Shown: positions 52,784 through 62,845, counted from the first letter of the stretch. The stretch: 63,827 nucleotides of DNA from an uncultured Phycisphaerales bacterium (GCA_903845195.1 CAIMWO010000022.1:1-63827), one strand, 5' to 3'. Numbers and translations are program-made. Notes: generated by a model from the sequence alone, not told the origin.

Positions 52784-55700
52784 ATGTTTTCCAACCCGCG
52801 TGATCTGGAATCGGCTCTTGGCGTAAACGCCCTCGGTTATGACTGGGACTCTCCTGTGGCCCGCGATCGTGCCTTGCAGGTGAATCTGCTGCTCATCGCC
52901 AATGGTCTGCCCGCGGTGAAAGACGATGATCTGCACCTCGGCGAAATCTCCCGCGGCGTTCTGGAAGGCTACTACGAACAATCGCGCCTGCTCAGCGATC
53001 ATCGCTGCCCCGTCGATCAGCGCATAGAAAATTTTCTGCGCTCGCATTTCAGCGAAGTCGACAAACCCGGCACCCTCAAGCTTCCGGCCAAGACGCTCAT
53101 TCTCGGCCGCCACGGCGTGGCCCGCGTGCTTTCGATACCCGCCGATGGCGACGTCTTCACCAATTCGGTCCTCAGCAGCTACCGCATTCGCAACGGTGTC
53201 CTGCACAACCCGCGGAGCGACCGCCGCACCACCAAGGGCACCTTTCACGTCACCGAGGGCGGCCTGCCGATCGTCGGCGACAAAAATGCGGTGCCCAAAT
53301 CCGTCTTTGCCCAGCTCTTCCGCCATGCGGTCAATCCGCCGGCCGACCTGCTGACGCTCCCTTTCACCGCCAATCAAAAGACGCCCGCGCGAACGTTCGT
53401 GTCGCTCCTGTTGCGTCCCATCGTCTGTCCGGAAGTGCCCGGCGTCTGCGCCGAAAAAAGCATGGAAATCCGCTTCTTCGCCCCGGGCAGCCTCGTCAGC
53501 AATCTCGATTTTGTCGAATCGATTTTCGGCAACGCCGGCGATCCGTTCCTGCCGCGCGACGATGCCGGTCTCGATGTCGAACACTGGACCGGCCACACCG
53601 GCTGCGTCATCCTGGCTCCGCACCTGGTCAACCTCACGAAAAAAGAACTCGGTCTGCCGACGCATGATGAAGCCACGGAACGCCAGCGCCGCGACGGCAT
53701 GTGCTGGAAAGACCCCGCCGAAAAATACAACGATGGACAAGCCTTCAAGATCACCTGCCGCACCGCGCAGGGTGTGATTGTTACGATCATCGCGGACAAC
53801 TACTACGGCTACTGCAAGAAGGAAGTCAAAACCCAGATCAGCTACGCCGCGAACCTTTTCGGAAACGTCGAAGAGGAACATTCCGGCGGGGCCCTGGCAT
53901 TTGCCGGCTACGCCATGGGCGAAGAATTCGTCCCGGACAGCAGAATACCCACCAATGACCGCACCTGGCAGGACGTGGTACGCGACTACGGCACGATGAT
54001 GCAGATCCAGCCGGAAGGCTACGGCATCGACAAGGAGTTTCCCAACCTCATCTACATTCCCGAATCCGCCCGCGCCAGCATCGCCAAACTCAAGGTGTGG
54101 TGGACCCAGGACGAAAAAGAGCAGTCTATTCCTCTTCAGCCCGGGCGCATCTACATGACCCCGTCCGGCTATAAAATTCACATGGAAAAACACCCTGGCG
54201 CGCCCAGTTGGCGCCTGATCGGCACCAATGGCGACGGCACTTTCTGCCACAAACCTTGCACCGTCTCCGGTGGCGGAAAATCGGAAATCTCCAAGTCCAT
54301 CCGCGACTACATGATCTACGGCCCTATCTTCGTCGCCGATATCCAGAAAGATCTCGATCGTGTCGAGGAGATTTTCAGAAAGGATTATTCCACACGCTGG
54401 ATCGGCGGCCCCGCCAGCAAGCCCGACTACGGCCATCGCGCCAGTCGCCCCATCCTGGGCCCCCAGCGCTCCCTCGGCAGCGTCATCAAACTCCTTACAC
54501 CTTCACCCGAATACACCCCCGAATTCAACGCCTGGCTGGCCTCCATCCCCAGCCACGTCTACGCCATTGTCTTCATCATTAAACGTTTCAGTCGTCCGGA
54601 ATGGGCCGACAAGTGGCGCGAACACTTCGGCGTCGACATCATCAACGGCTCCTCGGGCAATGAACTCAAACTCGAAGACCGCAAACTCGTCGGCACCTAC
54701 CTGCGCGTCGGCCTCATGAACGACCAGGCCTGGCGCACCTTCAAAGTACGCCAGGATTTTGCCGCCGCCACGAAAATCCAGACCGAAGATGACATCTCCG
54801 CCTCCGTCGTGGTTCCCGCAAAGCACCTTCCATTGCTCAAATCAACGATCGAAACCTGCAGCCTCAAATTCGCGATCAACTGCGAGTATCGCCTCTTTCA
54901 GCGCCCCGATGATGCCGTCCACCGCGGTCTCGACAAGCAAACCGAATCCGACATGGCCCGAAGCGATAATTTTCTCTCGAATTACGAGCCCCTGACCCCC
55001 CAGCAGGTGCGCGACATGGTGGCGCGGGTCACCGAATTTGAACGCTTCACCCCGCCCATGCAGGACATCCTGAAAAAAACCGCCGACGCCGATCATGGCT
55101 ACGCCGTCTGCTCGGCCATTCCACGCATCGTCGATGGCAAGTCCTCCAAGAATCCCCGCTACCTCCAGACGCGTCCGGATCTGGTCGATCCCACAGCCCG
55201 CTACGTGGCGCTGCAGGGGCTCCGTTTTCATCTGGCCCTCAAGGCCGACCAACCCGTCCTCACGCCCGTGCATTCCGTCCTCATCGGCCGGCGCAACAAT
55301 CCCGCGGACCCCGCTGCCGGCATCCGCGGCCTGGCGGTCTACAACCCCATCCACTACCAGGAACTCCCCGAACTGTTCATGGATTTCATCAGCTCCCTCA
55401 CCGGCAAAAGCCCCTCCACCACCGGCGCCGGCTCGGAAGGCGCGCTCACCAAGAGCCCCTTCAACGCTCTCCGCACGATTGTCGACCTCAACAACGCACT
55501 CGTTAGTTACATCCTGACCGGCCTTGCGGGTTTCTCCACCTCGGCTGGCTATGTCGGTCCCAACGTCCGCATGGATCACGATATCAGTCTGTTGATTCCC
55601 GAAATCTGGTGCCGCCTGACGCCGCGCGAACGCGACCCCAAATTCCTCATCGCCGAAGGATATCTCGAACCGCTCAAGGACTACACCGCCGATGGCGCAA

Positions 55701-56272
55701 CCATTCTCGCCAGCCGGCTCGGCTATCGCATCACCGGCCGCTTCATCAATGCCTTCTTCGGCCGCGTGTTCGATAATCCCGCCAAGGTCTTCGATGAGGC
55801 GATCCTCCGCCCCGAAACGCAGGACCCCGCAGCCTTCGCCGATGGCGTGAAAAATATCACCGAAGCCCAGCAACGCGTCGCCCAACTCTATCTTGACGAC
55901 GGCTCCATCAACGACGCCTGCCCGCCCTTGAAAGCTCTGCTCAACATCATGGCCACCGGCGCCTACGAAGGCAAAGACGCGCACCATCCGGAAATCCGCG
56001 CGCTCTTCACGTTGGAATCGCTGCTGAAATCCGACTGGTACAAGGCACGCCTCTTCGCCAAGCAGATGCGCGACGTCTCGCTCTGGAAACGCCACGTGGC
56101 ATATCTCGACGCGTTCATGTCCCGCTCCACCTACGCCGAGGAAATCGAACGCATGCGGATTCGCGATCGCCGCGCGCTGGCCGCCGCGGAATTGCAGAAA
56201 GTGCAGCAGATCTCTTACGTCGAGTCGCTGGTCGGCTCGCTGGGAGCCGACCCCAGCATCACCTACGTGTGA
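52784..56272 (+). CDS. Candidate diphosphate-dependent phosphoenolpyruvate carboxykinase
   Basis: An 1162-residue cytoplasmic protein. Its length and its SGGGKSEISKS motif (residues 495-505) match the PPi-type PEP carboxykinases, which are about 1100-1150 residues and were found in amoebae and some bacteria. These enzymes interconvert oxaloacetate plus PPi with PEP plus CO2 and phosphate. The P-loop-like GGGKSE stands where the GTP and ATP enzymes have ACGKTN or GTGKTT. Other landmarks include WTGHTGCVILAPHLVNLTKKELG (about 270-292), ADNYYGYCKKEVKTQISYAANLFG (about 339-362) and DFISSLTGKSPSTTGAGSEGALTKSPFNAL (about 867-896). No signal peptide or membrane helices. A GAGG lies nine bases before the start. 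No other PPi-using enzyme is nearby. Confidence 0.72.
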   Translation: MFSNPRDLESALGVNALGYDWDSPVARDRALQVNLLLIANGLPAVKDDDLHLGEISRGVLEGYYEQSRLLSDHRCPVDQRIENFLRSHFSEVDKPGTLKLPAKTLILGRHGVARVLSIPADGDVFTNSVLSSYRIRNGVLHNPRSDRRTTKGTFHVTEGGLPIVGDKNAVPKSVFAQLFRHAVNPPADLLTLPFTANQKTPARTFVSLLLRPIVCPEVPGVCAEKSMEIRFFAPGSLVSNLDFVESIFGNAGDPFLPRDDAGLDVEHWTGHTGCVILAPHLVNLTKKELGLPTHDEATERQRRDGMCWKDPAEKYNDGQAFKITCRTAQGVIVTIIADNYYGYCKKEVKTQISYAANLFGNVEEEHSGGALAFAGYAMGEEFVPDSRIPTNDRTWQDVVRDYGTMMQIQPEGYGIDKEFPNLIYIPESARASIAKLKVWWTQDEKEQSIPLQPGRIYMTPSGYKIHMEKHPGAPSWRLIGTNGDGTFCHKPCTVSGGGKSEISKSIRDYMIYGPIFVADIQKDLDRVEEIFRKDYSTRWIGGPASKPDYGHRASRPILGPQRSLGSVIKLLTPSPEYTPEFNAWLASIPSHVYAIVFIIKRFSRPEWADKWREHFGVDIINGSSGNELKLEDRKLVGTYLRVGLMNDQAWRTFKVRQDFAAATKIQTEDDISASVVVPAKHLPLLKSTIETCSLKFAINCEYRLFQRPDDAVHRGLDKQTESDMARSDNFLSNYEPLTPQQVRDMVARVTEFERFTPPMQDILKKTADADHGYAVCSAIPRIVDGKSSKNPRYLQTRPDLVDPTARYVALQGLRFHLALKADQPVLTPVHSVLIGRRNNPADPAAGIRGLAVYNPIHYQELPELFMDFISSLTGKSPSTTGAGSEGALTKSPFNALRTIVDLNNALVSYILTGLAGFSTSAGYVGPNVRMDHDISLLIPEIWCRLTPRERDPKFLIAEGYLEPLKDYTADGATILASRLGYRITGRFINAFFGRVFDNPAKVFDEAILRPETQDPAAFADGVKNITEAQQRVAQLYLDDGSINDACPPLKALLNIMATGAYEGKDAHHPEIRALFTLESLLKSDWYKARLFAKQMRDVSLWKRHVAYLDAFMSRSTYAEEIERMRIRDRRALAAAELQKVQQISYVESLVGSLGADPSITYV

Positions 56273-56293
56273 TGCCACCGTCGCCCGAAAGCA

Positions 56294-58792
56294 TTACTCG
56301 TGCGCCAGCGTACCGCGCGTGACGCCCAGTTGGTTCAGCACCCGCAGCGTGCGAAGCGTCTGCAAAGGCGTCTCCAGCCCGCACACGACCCGCGTATAAC
56401 GATCCATAATCCGAATCGCGTCGGCCGCATCTTCACGCAGCAATTCGACCCGAAAATGCCGGATGCCCAGACGTTTCATTTCCGGAACATATTCCGCCGC
56501 GGTCTGCGCCGTAGCGTTATAGACCGTATTGCGGCAACCCACATCTGGAATCAATGGGTGGGCCTCACCGACGCGGTCACCCAGATCCACCTTGTGGCGC
56601 TCGCAGGGCCGCCCACAGTCATGAAAATCCTTCCCCGTTGAAAGCGTGTGCGCAAACACGCAATGCTCCATGTGAAACATCGGCATGTGCTGGTGAATCA
56701 CGCACTCCAGCATCGCCGGATCCATCCGCCCGATCATCGCCGCCATCTGCATCCAATTCAGATCGTAACTGGGAACCATCCGCACCAGCCCGGATTCCGC
56801 CAGCACGCCCGCGGTGAGCTCGTTGGCGACATTCAGCGAATAATCCCCGATTTGCGGCACATCGGCGGCCTGCTCCCGATAGTACGCCACCGCCGCCAGA
56901 CATCGCACCAACAACGCATCCGGCCGGCAATCACTGATCTGCTTGAGAAACCCCTCTTCTCCCGGCTTGACGATCCGCAGCGTCGACAGCGCGATCAGCA
57001 TTTTCTGGGTCCGGCAACGGCTAACAGCCTCCGGATAACGCCGAACATCCTCAAAATCCGCGTAAATCATCGCCGGTCGAATCGGCCCGCGATGCGCCAG
57101 CACCGCATCCAATTGCTCAAGCGTACGAACCAACACATAAAACGACGGACCATCGCTCCTTGGCACCCCAGCAGGGCTTCCTTGCACGCGCTGGCGAAGC
57201 GTCTTCAGTGCATCCGGCTCAATAATCTCATGAGCGTAAGCACGTTGCCGCAGAAGCCTCTCGACGCATTGCCGCCGCAAATCGTTGAGCACGCTTTTCG
57301 GAACCATCGGATCGCCCGCCAGGTCGACCGTAAGCTCACCCATCGCAAACGGCGTATCTCCAAGACGATCGAGCTGCTCGCGTAACATCGCCTCCGTCGC
57401 GGGAAACTTCTTCGCCCGCTCCAATGGCTTCTCCCACGACGCTTCCGCCGTATGCCCTTCCGCACACATCGTAAGCTTGAGAAGCTCCCCCGCATGCGCG
57501 CTCACCGTCATCGCAACCGGAATCCGATTCGAAACCGTATCCCGGCTATACGAATGTTCCAGCCGTCTCTTAATGTGCGGATCATCCGTCTTCCACACAA
57601 TCGCGCCGGCATTGATGTACGAAAGATTGACGTCCCCCGCGCGGAAATCGAGCTCCATCCGGCCATCACGGCAAACCTCGGCCAGAAAAACGCGCCCGCC
57701 CTGTTCGTCCTGCTCCGGATGGCCCTCATCAAAAACGATGCCATCCCCCGCCTTGAGCGGTACCGTCGATCCCTTGAATGCCGCGTCAATCGTCACAATG
57801 ATCGATCGGGCCGTCTTCTCTGCGACCACGCCCACACGCGTCCCACGTGCCTTCGGAAACCGTGCCGCCACCAGTTCCTGGTGATTCACGCCTCCCAGAA
57901 ATCCGTGCGTAAACCCGCGCGAAAACGTCTGCTCCAGATCATGCCTTCGCTCATTGGTGATGGCAAAGGATTGTCCCCTCACCGTCGCATCAATCGCTTC
58001 GCGATACGTTTGGCAGGTTGCTGCAACGTAGTGCGCGCTCTTGAGCCGCCCCTCAATCTTAAAACTGATCACACCCGCACGCGTCAAGTCGCCGATCATG
58101 TCGTACGCCGCCAGATCGCTCGGGCTGAGCAGATACGCCTTGTCCCCAAGATCGCGTACCTGCCCATCGACGATCAATTGATAGGGCAGCCGGCAGGCCT
58201 GCGCACATTGCCCACGGTTGGCGCTGCGTCCCCCAAGTGACTCACTCGTCAGGCACTGCCCGCTATAGGCGACACAAAGGGCGCCGTGCACAAAAACCTC
58301 GATCGGCATATCGGACTCGTGCGTGATTCTTGTAATGTCCTTCAGCCCCAGTTCTCGGGCCAGGACAACTCGTCGCACGCCCAGTTCTTTTACGAATGCG
58401 ATGCCCCGCGGTTCCGTGAGCGTCATCTGTGTAGACCCATGTATCGCCAGGCTCGGCGCCAATCGATGGACCAGCCGTGCCAGTCCCAGATCCTGAATAA
58501 GCACCGCGTCCACACCTGCTTTGGCGATGGCCGAGACGTACTTTGCCGCGTCTTCCAGTTCGTCCGAAAAAATCAGCGTGTTGAAAGTCAGGAATCCCTT
58601 CACATTGTGCGTGTGCAGAAAATCCATGAGGCGTGGCAATTCTTCAAGCGTGAAATTCGCAGCCCGGTGGCGCGCATTAAATTGATCCAGCCCGAAATAA
58701 ACTGCATCCGCCCCGTTGGCCACCGCAGCGCGCAGCGCATCCCAGTCCCCCGCCGGTGCGAGAAGTTCCGGCTTATGAGCGTTGAATTCCAT
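56294..58792 (-). CDS. U32 family protein, RlhA/YegQ-like
   Basis: An 832-residue protein with the U32 signature EVFVHGALCVAYSGQCLTSE (residues 165-184) and a further Cys pair in RGQCAQAC (193-200). The four cysteines C173, C180, C196 and C200 fit the iron-sulphur ligands of the RNA hydroxylase group (RlhA, TrhP). The N-terminal TIM barrel (LLAPAGDWDALRAAVANGADAVYFG) is followed by the middle and C-terminal domains found in long members. Although classed as peptidase U32, related proteins with this architecture modify 23S rRNA or tRNA with prephenate as cofactor; the exact target is unknown. The frame is open to 59101, but MEFNAHKPELLAPAGDW at 58792 is the natural start. It ends 21 bp from the convergent PEP carboxykinase stop. 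Confidence 0.88.
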   Translation of the reverse strand: MEFNAHKPELLAPAGDWDALRAAVANGADAVYFGLDQFNARHRAANFTLEELPRLMDFLHTHNVKGFLTFNTLIFSDELEDAAKYVSAIAKAGVDAVLIQDLGLARLVHRLAPSLAIHGSTQMTLTEPRGIAFVKELGVRRVVLARELGLKDITRITHESDMPIEVFVHGALCVAYSGQCLTSESLGGRSANRGQCAQACRLPYQLIVDGQVRDLGDKAYLLSPSDLAAYDMIGDLTRAGVISFKIEGRLKSAHYVAATCQTYREAIDATVRGQSFAITNERRHDLEQTFSRGFTHGFLGGVNHQELVAARFPKARGTRVGVVAEKTARSIIVTIDAAFKGSTVPLKAGDGIVFDEGHPEQDEQGGRVFLAEVCRDGRMELDFRAGDVNLSYINAGAIVWKTDDPHIKRRLEHSYSRDTVSNRIPVAMTVSAHAGELLKLTMCAEGHTAEASWEKPLERAKKFPATEAMLREQLDRLGDTPFAMGELTVDLAGDPMVPKSVLNDLRRQCVERLLRQRAYAHEIIEPDALKTLRQRVQGSPAGVPRSDGPSFYVLVRTLEQLDAVLAHRGPIRPAMIYADFEDVRRYPEAVSRCRTQKMLIALSTLRIVKPGEEGFLKQISDCRPDALLVRCLAAVAYYREQAADVPQIGDYSLNVANELTAGVLAESGLVRMVPSYDLNWMQMAAMIGRMDPAMLECVIHQHMPMFHMEHCVFAHTLSTGKDFHDCGRPCERHKVDLGDRVGEAHPLIPDVGCRNTVYNATAQTAAEYVPEMKRLGIRHFRVELLREDAADAIRIMDRYTRVVCGLETPLQTLRTLRVLNQLGVTRGTLAHE

Positions 58793-59148
58793 CGTGTACG
58801 GCCTTTCATTCGCAATTCGGTCTCGTGGAATTCTCTCCGGATGTGCATCGCTGGAACGTTTGTACTCGGGATCGACTCTCCGTTTCAAGCGGTTTGCAAT
58901 TTGTGCTGGACGCTTCCTTAGAAGACCCTCCAAAGATGATGAATTCGCGACTAGGTGCAACGAAATTGAATTATCAAGATTGACTCTCGACGTGATTGTG
59001 AGATTTGGAGATTCTGGGCAAGTTTTGTTGGCACTGGCCGATACATATTGCATGTTAGATGGGGCATACAATTGACTGAGACTGGTCGCGCGATGCGGCA
59101 CGGTTGCAACCCCTCAGAAGAATTCGAGTTCATGGTGAGGCATTGCTC
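58793..59148. other. Divergent 356-bp gap
   Basis: It separates the U32 gene from the secreted glycosidase-like gene. It is somewhat AT-richer than the genes and should hold two promoters, but none is clear. Nothing else was recognised. Confidence 0.5.
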
Positions 59149-61224
59149 ATGACGGTACCGCAATCGACTAATGGAAAAATAGACCATCGATCTCCGTCTT
59201 CACCGGCGGCATCTAAGCGACCCCAGTCGCTTCACATCGAAAGTCTGGAAACACGTCTGTCACTTGTCACCTCATTGATCCCGACGCTGGCGGGGTACGC
59301 ACTCACATCTCTGGTCAGTTGCACGGTGACGCAACCCCAGATCATCAGTTTGCCTCCAGTTGCGTCCGGCACTATCGCGCAAAGCTCTTCGCCGAATTTG
59401 CCGGGAACGACAGTTGCGACGATTGCGGCACCCACCGGTCTACGGATTCGCGGCGTCAATTCGTCGATGGTGTCTCTGGATTGGAAGGCTGTGCAAGGCG
59501 CTACAGGCTATCGCATTGAACACTCGACGGATGGTGTCAGCTTTAAGGGAATTGTAACGGTAGGAACTCTGAGCTATCCGACCTGTTTGGACGCCGGCCT
59601 ATCTTCAAACACACAATACTACTATCGCGTCATCGCACTGGCGGGCTCCAGGGAGTCAGTTGCGTCAGTCGTTGTTTCTACTACAACAAGTGCCGCTGCG
59701 ACATCGGCGCTATTGCCTTCCGCGGCACCCGCTCCGACCCAGGCACTGATGACATCGTCCCCGCCAACCAGTCAAACGACGAGTGCTTTGAAGCGGCTTA
59801 CCCTTAGTACCGACGGGTTCGCAATCAAGGACGGATCGGTTCAGTCCGCAAGTCAAGGCTTTCAATTGTCGGGATTCGGGACGGTAAAGCCTACACTTAA
59901 GAACGGCGCACTGACTTATGTCTATACGGGTTGGACTATTGCGTTGACGCCTACCGAAGACGCCAGCGGCATTCATTTCGCCATCAGTATCACGAACACA
60001 GGAAGCAAGGCATCAATAGTCCCGGACTTCACGTTGGGCGGATTGACCGGTAGCCTCAAGGACATGTGGGCCAATAATCAGACGGCACCTTTTGTACTTG
60101 ATCAAACACTTGCCGATGGATCGCATCTGGCCCTGACTATCGACGATCCGACCTACCCCATCGTCGCCGAATTCGTGCACGCCTCATCGAATCCTGCAAA
60201 TACCATCCAAAACATTGTCTTCCATCCTACCGGCAGCAAGTATGTGCGCTACGACCTCGGCCTGGTTCCAGTGAGTGTCGCACCAGGGGCGTCTACGACG
60301 ATCCGTGCTTCGCTTCGGTTCGGGAAGGATTCGGCCAGCGTCTCGGCGGCCGCCGACGCCGCGTGGGCCAAGGCCTATCCCTATGCACTCCAGTGGACAG
60401 ACCATCGCACGATGCTTCGAGGCAGCATGTTTGGAGCTACCATCTCGGCCGCGAATCCAGAGGGCTTCCTGGGTGGATTTGACATCAATCTCCCTGCGAA
60501 TGCACAGAAGTTTGACAACTGGGTGATGACCTATGTCGCGAAAAGCATTGCCACATGCAAAGCGATCAATGCGGGAACGTGGATTGAATGGAACCTCGAA
60601 GGAATGCAGAACGGCTTCAACTACAAGGGTAATCCCGAACTGATCGATGTGCTCAATCCCGGCTGGGCACACAAGGACGCCTCGGGTGTGAAACTTATCG
60701 ACCGCTTCTTCAAGGCGTTTCAAAATGCGGGAATCCACGTCGGCGTAGCCCTGCGTCCGTGGACGCTCGATGTCCAGGCCGACGGCACTCTCAAGGTTGA
60801 TAAGAGCGTAAGTGGCGTCGAGTCGGTAGCCAATCACATCGACTATGCGTATAAACGTTGGGGAATTGATGCCTTTTATCTGGATTCGCCGGAGCTCCAT
60901 CAAACTGCGGCATACCGCTCGATGATGCTGGCGCGCCCGAAGGTGTTGCTGATTCCCGAAGATGTCCCTGAATCGTGGTTGCAGTTCTCTGCTCCGTTGG
61001 TGTGGGCATCGGGCGACAACATCAACTGGGTGTCAGTGCCGCGGAACATCTACGGAAACCAGGGATGGGGAGTTTATTTCCACCAGAATCTGACGGATCC
61101 GGTCGTGGCAGCGCGTTTTCTGCTGGACGCTAAACTTGGCTCTACAGCGATGCCGGATGGTTGGCTGGGCCCCACATATGCGCAGTTAGCAGCCGACTTG
61201 ATTAAGAAGGCACGGGGTATCTGA
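59149..61224 (+). CDS. Exported protein with LExR-type motif, fibronectin III domain and glycosidase-like barrel
   Basis: A 691-residue protein. The N-terminus has no classical signal peptide but carries HIESLETRLSL (residues 29-39), close to the LEPRxLLS motif found near the start of many exported planctomycete proteins. A fibronectin III domain covers about 94-180 (APTGLRIRGVNSSMVSLDW, NTQYYYRVIAL), followed by a Ser/Thr/Pro/Ala linker. A beta domain (about 210-380) and a probable TIM-barrel glycosidase of the alpha-galactosidase type (about 395-691) follow: FDNWVMTYV, TWIEWNLEGMQNG, NAGIHVGVALRPW and GIDAFYLDSPELHQ. The Asp of FYLDS is a catalytic candidate. The substrate is unknown. The start at 59149 has GAGG eight bases before it. 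Confidence 0.75.
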   Translation: MTVPQSTNGKIDHRSPSSPAASKRPQSLHIESLETRLSLVTSLIPTLAGYALTSLVSCTVTQPQIISLPPVASGTIAQSSSPNLPGTTVATIAAPTGLRIRGVNSSMVSLDWKAVQGATGYRIEHSTDGVSFKGIVTVGTLSYPTCLDAGLSSNTQYYYRVIALAGSRESVASVVVSTTTSAAATSALLPSAAPAPTQALMTSSPPTSQTTSALKRLTLSTDGFAIKDGSVQSASQGFQLSGFGTVKPTLKNGALTYVYTGWTIALTPTEDASGIHFAISITNTGSKASIVPDFTLGGLTGSLKDMWANNQTAPFVLDQTLADGSHLALTIDDPTYPIVAEFVHASSNPANTIQNIVFHPTGSKYVRYDLGLVPVSVAPGASTTIRASLRFGKDSASVSAAADAAWAKAYPYALQWTDHRTMLRGSMFGATISAANPEGFLGGFDINLPANAQKFDNWVMTYVAKSIATCKAINAGTWIEWNLEGMQNGFNYKGNPELIDVLNPGWAHKDASGVKLIDRFFKAFQNAGIHVGVALRPWTLDVQADGTLKVDKSVSGVESVANHIDYAYKRWGIDAFYLDSPELHQTAAYRSMMLARPKVLLIPEDVPESWLQFSAPLVWASGDNINWVSVPRNIYGNQGWGVYFHQNLTDPVVAARFLLDAKLGSTAMPDGWLGPTYAQLAADLIKKARGI

Positions 61225-61290
61225 AACTCCGGTCTTCCAAGGAATAGTGTGTGACGGCACAGCGTGCCGCCACCGACATCCCACGTCGAA

Positions 61291-62526
61291 TCACTTCAAT
61301 TCCAGGCACTTGCCTTCGACGGTGTTGCGCGCGTAAATCCGGCCGTTCGAATACGCCGGCGCCGTCCAGTTCTTCCCCTTGAACTCATTGACCCGCCCCA
61401 GTTCCTTGTACCCCTCAGGCGACGCCTCAACCAACACCAGATCCCCCGGCGGCGTCTGCACCAGGAGCTTATCGCCCAGCAGGATCAACCCGCCCTGGCT
61501 GCCGAATCCCTTCTGATTCCATTTCATGTCCCCCGTTTCGATGTCGATGCAAGCCAGCGGCGCCTTCCCATCGTTGTGGCCGAAAAGGCCGTAAATATAG
61601 CCGTCGTGATGCACCGGCGTGGACCAGTGGCTCAGATTTTTGCCTTCCGTCCGCCAAAGCTTCGTCGCCGCCCAGCCATCCCCACTCTTGCTGATGCGAC
61701 ACGCCGCCGCGCCCACTCCGTACCCTGCCGAACAATAAACGATGTCCCCGTTCTTCCCTCCCACTACCGGCGAAGCCGCGGTCGAAATTCGATAAGGATG
61801 CTGAAATGTCCAAAGCACATGCCCGTTGGCCGGATCCACCGAAACCAATCCGCTCTGCATGAAGCAAATCACCTGGCGCTGCCCCAGAATCGTGGTCGGT
61901 GTCGGCGTCGCGTGCGTGGGTGCATCGTTGGTCGTCGCCCAGGCCGCCTTTCCCGTGCCCTTGTCAAACGCCATGATTCCCTTCCCCTTGCCGCCTCCAA
62001 TGACGATGACCACGTCTCCCTCTACCACCGGCGATGCCGCATTTCCCCATTGCAACACATTCCCCCCGGCCTCCGCCACCAGATCGTGCTGCCAAACCGC
62101 CTTCCCCGTATTGATATCCAGACATGCCAGTTTCAGGTACGTGCTGTAGATATAGACGTGCTCACCATCGATCGCCGGTGTCGTCCGCGGCCCGTCTCCG
62201 CCCTGTTTATCAGCAATGGTCTTGTCGATCGGCGTCACCCAAAGCTCTTTACCCGTCTTGGCGTCCAGGCAGATCGCAGCCTCGCCGCCGTCGCGCTTGA
62301 TGAACGCCACCGCTTTGTCCCCCGCCACCGCCACCTGTCCAAACGAATCCCCCAGCGGGGCCGTCCAGATCTCCTTGAGCGACTCCGCAGAAAGCGTACT
62401 GGGAGCCGCCTTAATGTCCGCTGTTGCCGCCCCATCTACGCCGCGATAGCTCGGCCAGTCCGCCCGAACCAGCGATACCGCTCCCGTCACCAAGATAAGA
62501 ATCGCCGCAACCGTCCACGTCTTCAT
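61291..62526 (-). CDS. Secreted PQQ-like beta-propeller protein
   Basis: A 411-residue protein with a signal peptide (MKTWTVAAILILVTGAVSLVRA) and a mature start DWPSYRG, the usual beginning of planctomycete PQQ-like propellers. Repeats with the pattern ACLDxxTGKxxW are clear: ICLDAKTGKELWVTPI, ACLDINTGKAVWQHDL, MAFDKGTGKAAWATT, SVDPANGHVLWTFQHP and ACIDIETGDMKWNQKG. That makes a seven- or eight-bladed propeller related to BamB and quinoprotein dehydrogenases. Catalytic dehydrogenase residues are not evident, so binding or scaffolding is likely. The start at 62526 has GGAG eight bases before it. Confidence 0.88.
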   Translation of the reverse strand: MKTWTVAAILILVTGAVSLVRADWPSYRGVDGAATADIKAAPSTLSAESLKEIWTAPLGDSFGQVAVAGDKAVAFIKRDGGEAAICLDAKTGKELWVTPIDKTIADKQGGDGPRTTPAIDGEHVYIYSTYLKLACLDINTGKAVWQHDLVAEAGGNVLQWGNAASPVVEGDVVIVIGGGKGKGIMAFDKGTGKAAWATTNDAPTHATPTPTTILGQRQVICFMQSGLVSVDPANGHVLWTFQHPYRISTAASPVVGGKNGDIVYCSAGYGVGAAACRISKSGDGWAATKLWRTEGKNLSHWSTPVHHDGYIYGLFGHNDGKAPLACIDIETGDMKWNQKGFGSQGGLILLGDKLLVQTPPGDLVLVEASPEGYKELGRVNEFKGKNWTAPAYSNGRIYARNTVEGKCLELK

Positions 62527-62600
62527 CTTTGAATCTCCGACTAAATACTCGCTTTATTGATCGCAGTCTATACGATTTGTCCGTGATATCAAATGAGTGG

Positions 62601-62681
62601 AACCGCCGATGAACGCAGATAAACGCAGATATATTAGATTCCTTCGTGTCGATCCGCGTTCATCAGCGTTCATCTGCGGTT
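62601..62681. repeat. Large inverted repeat of GATGAACGCAGATAAACGCAG type
   Basis: Two 30-bp arms (62601-62630 and 62652-62681) are inverted copies matching at 26 of 30 positions, with a 21-bp centre. Each arm is itself a run of short repeats (GATGAACGC, AGATAAACGC). It lies between two minus-strand genes. Confidence 0.85.
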
Positions 62682-62690
62682 AAATCTCGT

Positions 62691-62812
62691 CTTCGTGGTC
62701 CTTCGTGTCTTCGCAACTTCGTGTTTTCGTTGCAGCCATGCCGCGATACACCACCCCTCTTCACCCCATCTCAAGTCCAGCATTTGTGTTCATTCGTGTT
62801 CATTTGTGGCTA
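62691..62812. repeat. CTTCGTG and TTCATTTGTG text-like repeats
   Basis: CTTCGTGGTCCTTCGTGTCTTCG and CTTCGTGTTTTCG run from 62691 to 62730. TTTGTGTTCATTCGTGTTC and ATTTGTGGC follow at 62783-62812. Together with the inverted repeat before them they fill most of the 319-bp gap between the PQQ-like and RluA-type genes, where I see no gene. Confidence 0.65.
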
Positions 62813-62845
62813 ATTTACGTCGTCTTTCGAGGTAGCGCCCTGTCA

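Noticed and set aside
61225..61290. Small hairpin (GGCAC-AGC-GTGCC) between convergent genes
   Set aside because: Short stem and no T-run; it is not convincing as a terminator.
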